Shown piece after piece: positions 14,005-14,149 of a stretch of DNA of 14,149 nt. Location: positions 1-14,149 of the forward strand of contig JANPJD010000014.1 of assembly GCA_031425325.1 (NCBI GenBank), read 5' to 3'. The position numbers were made by a program, and so were the translations under genes. The stretch's first letter is position 1; the number at the start of each line of letters is the position of its first letter. Under the pieces are notes generated by a model, which searched no databases, had not been told where the DNA came from, and worked only from the letters and a program-made list of their open reading frames with translations. The DNA is from Aliitabrizicola sp031425325. GTDB taxonomy: Bacteria > Pseudomonadota > Alphaproteobacteria > Rhodobacterales > Rhodobacteraceae.

Positions 14005-14149
14005 CTCGCAGAAAGACCGCATCATTCGGTGTCCAGAGCGACCTGAGCGCCGTCTTCGGTAGTGTCAGACATATGCGAACTCGTGTCAGTTAGGGAAACC
14101 GCACGCGGGAACTTGGCAGACAGAGACGACCAGTGCTCGCCGGACCCTT
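14005..14149. other. 145-bp right flank, no clear gene
   Basis: No obvious T-tailed terminator follows tctA. A direct repeat GTGTCAG occurs at 14062-14068 and 14083-14089. The minus strand has one frame open from the window edge down to a stop near 14026 (41 codons, ending SDTTEDGAQVALDTE), which could be the C-terminus of a convergent gene or chance. I do not recognise it. Confidence 0.3.

Noticed and set aside
1..14149. CRISPR array, tRNA, rRNA, phage or transposase genes
   Set aside because: Looked for on both strands; no regularly spaced repeats, no RNA gene signature and no integrase or transposase motif seen.

Overview
This is GC-rich bacterial DNA with high third-position GC. The tight gene spacing and protein types suggest an alphaproteobacterium, probably of the Rhodobacterales (Paracoccus/Roseobacter-like). 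That placement is inference from composition and gene content; there is no rRNA or marker gene here. I see no phage genes, no transposase gene, no CRISPR array and no tRNA or rRNA gene.

The window is one accessory catabolic and transport locus built as two divergent arms around a GntR/FCD-type regulator (5152-5835) and a 179-bp control region (5836-6014). The minus-strand arm, in order of transcription, encodes the regulator, a periplasmic NMT1/SsuA-like binding protein, an ABC permease, an ABC ATPase, a second ABC permease, an AMP-forming CoA ligase closely resembling oxalate--CoA ligase, and the first 52 codons of a ketopantoate-reductase-family dehydrogenase cut by the window edge. A perfect 13-bp stem-loop lies between the binding-protein gene and the first permease. 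Gaps in this operon range from a 13-14 bp overlap to 86 bp.

The plus-strand arm encodes a fumarylpyruvate-hydrolase-like FAH protein, a monomeric-type NADP isocitrate dehydrogenase (740 aa), a second FAH-family protein of a different subtype, a signal-less protein resembling 4,5-dihydroxyphthalate decarboxylase, and a complete tripartite tricarboxylate transporter (TctC, TctB, TctA). The last 145 bp hold no clear gene.

Taken together (inference): two importers (ABC and TctABC) bring in one or two related carboxylates. The decarboxylase-like protein, two FAH-fold C-C hydrolases/isomerases and the CoA ligase would break them down to central metabolites, with the isocitrate dehydrogenase supplying NADPH or handling a TCA-type intermediate. 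The regulator probably controls both arms through a TGGTCT-AG-AGACCA palindrome and nearby GGATTG repeats. The substrate cannot be named from sequence; hydroxylated aromatic or polycarboxylic acids are the best class guess. No ring-cleavage dioxygenase lies inside the window.
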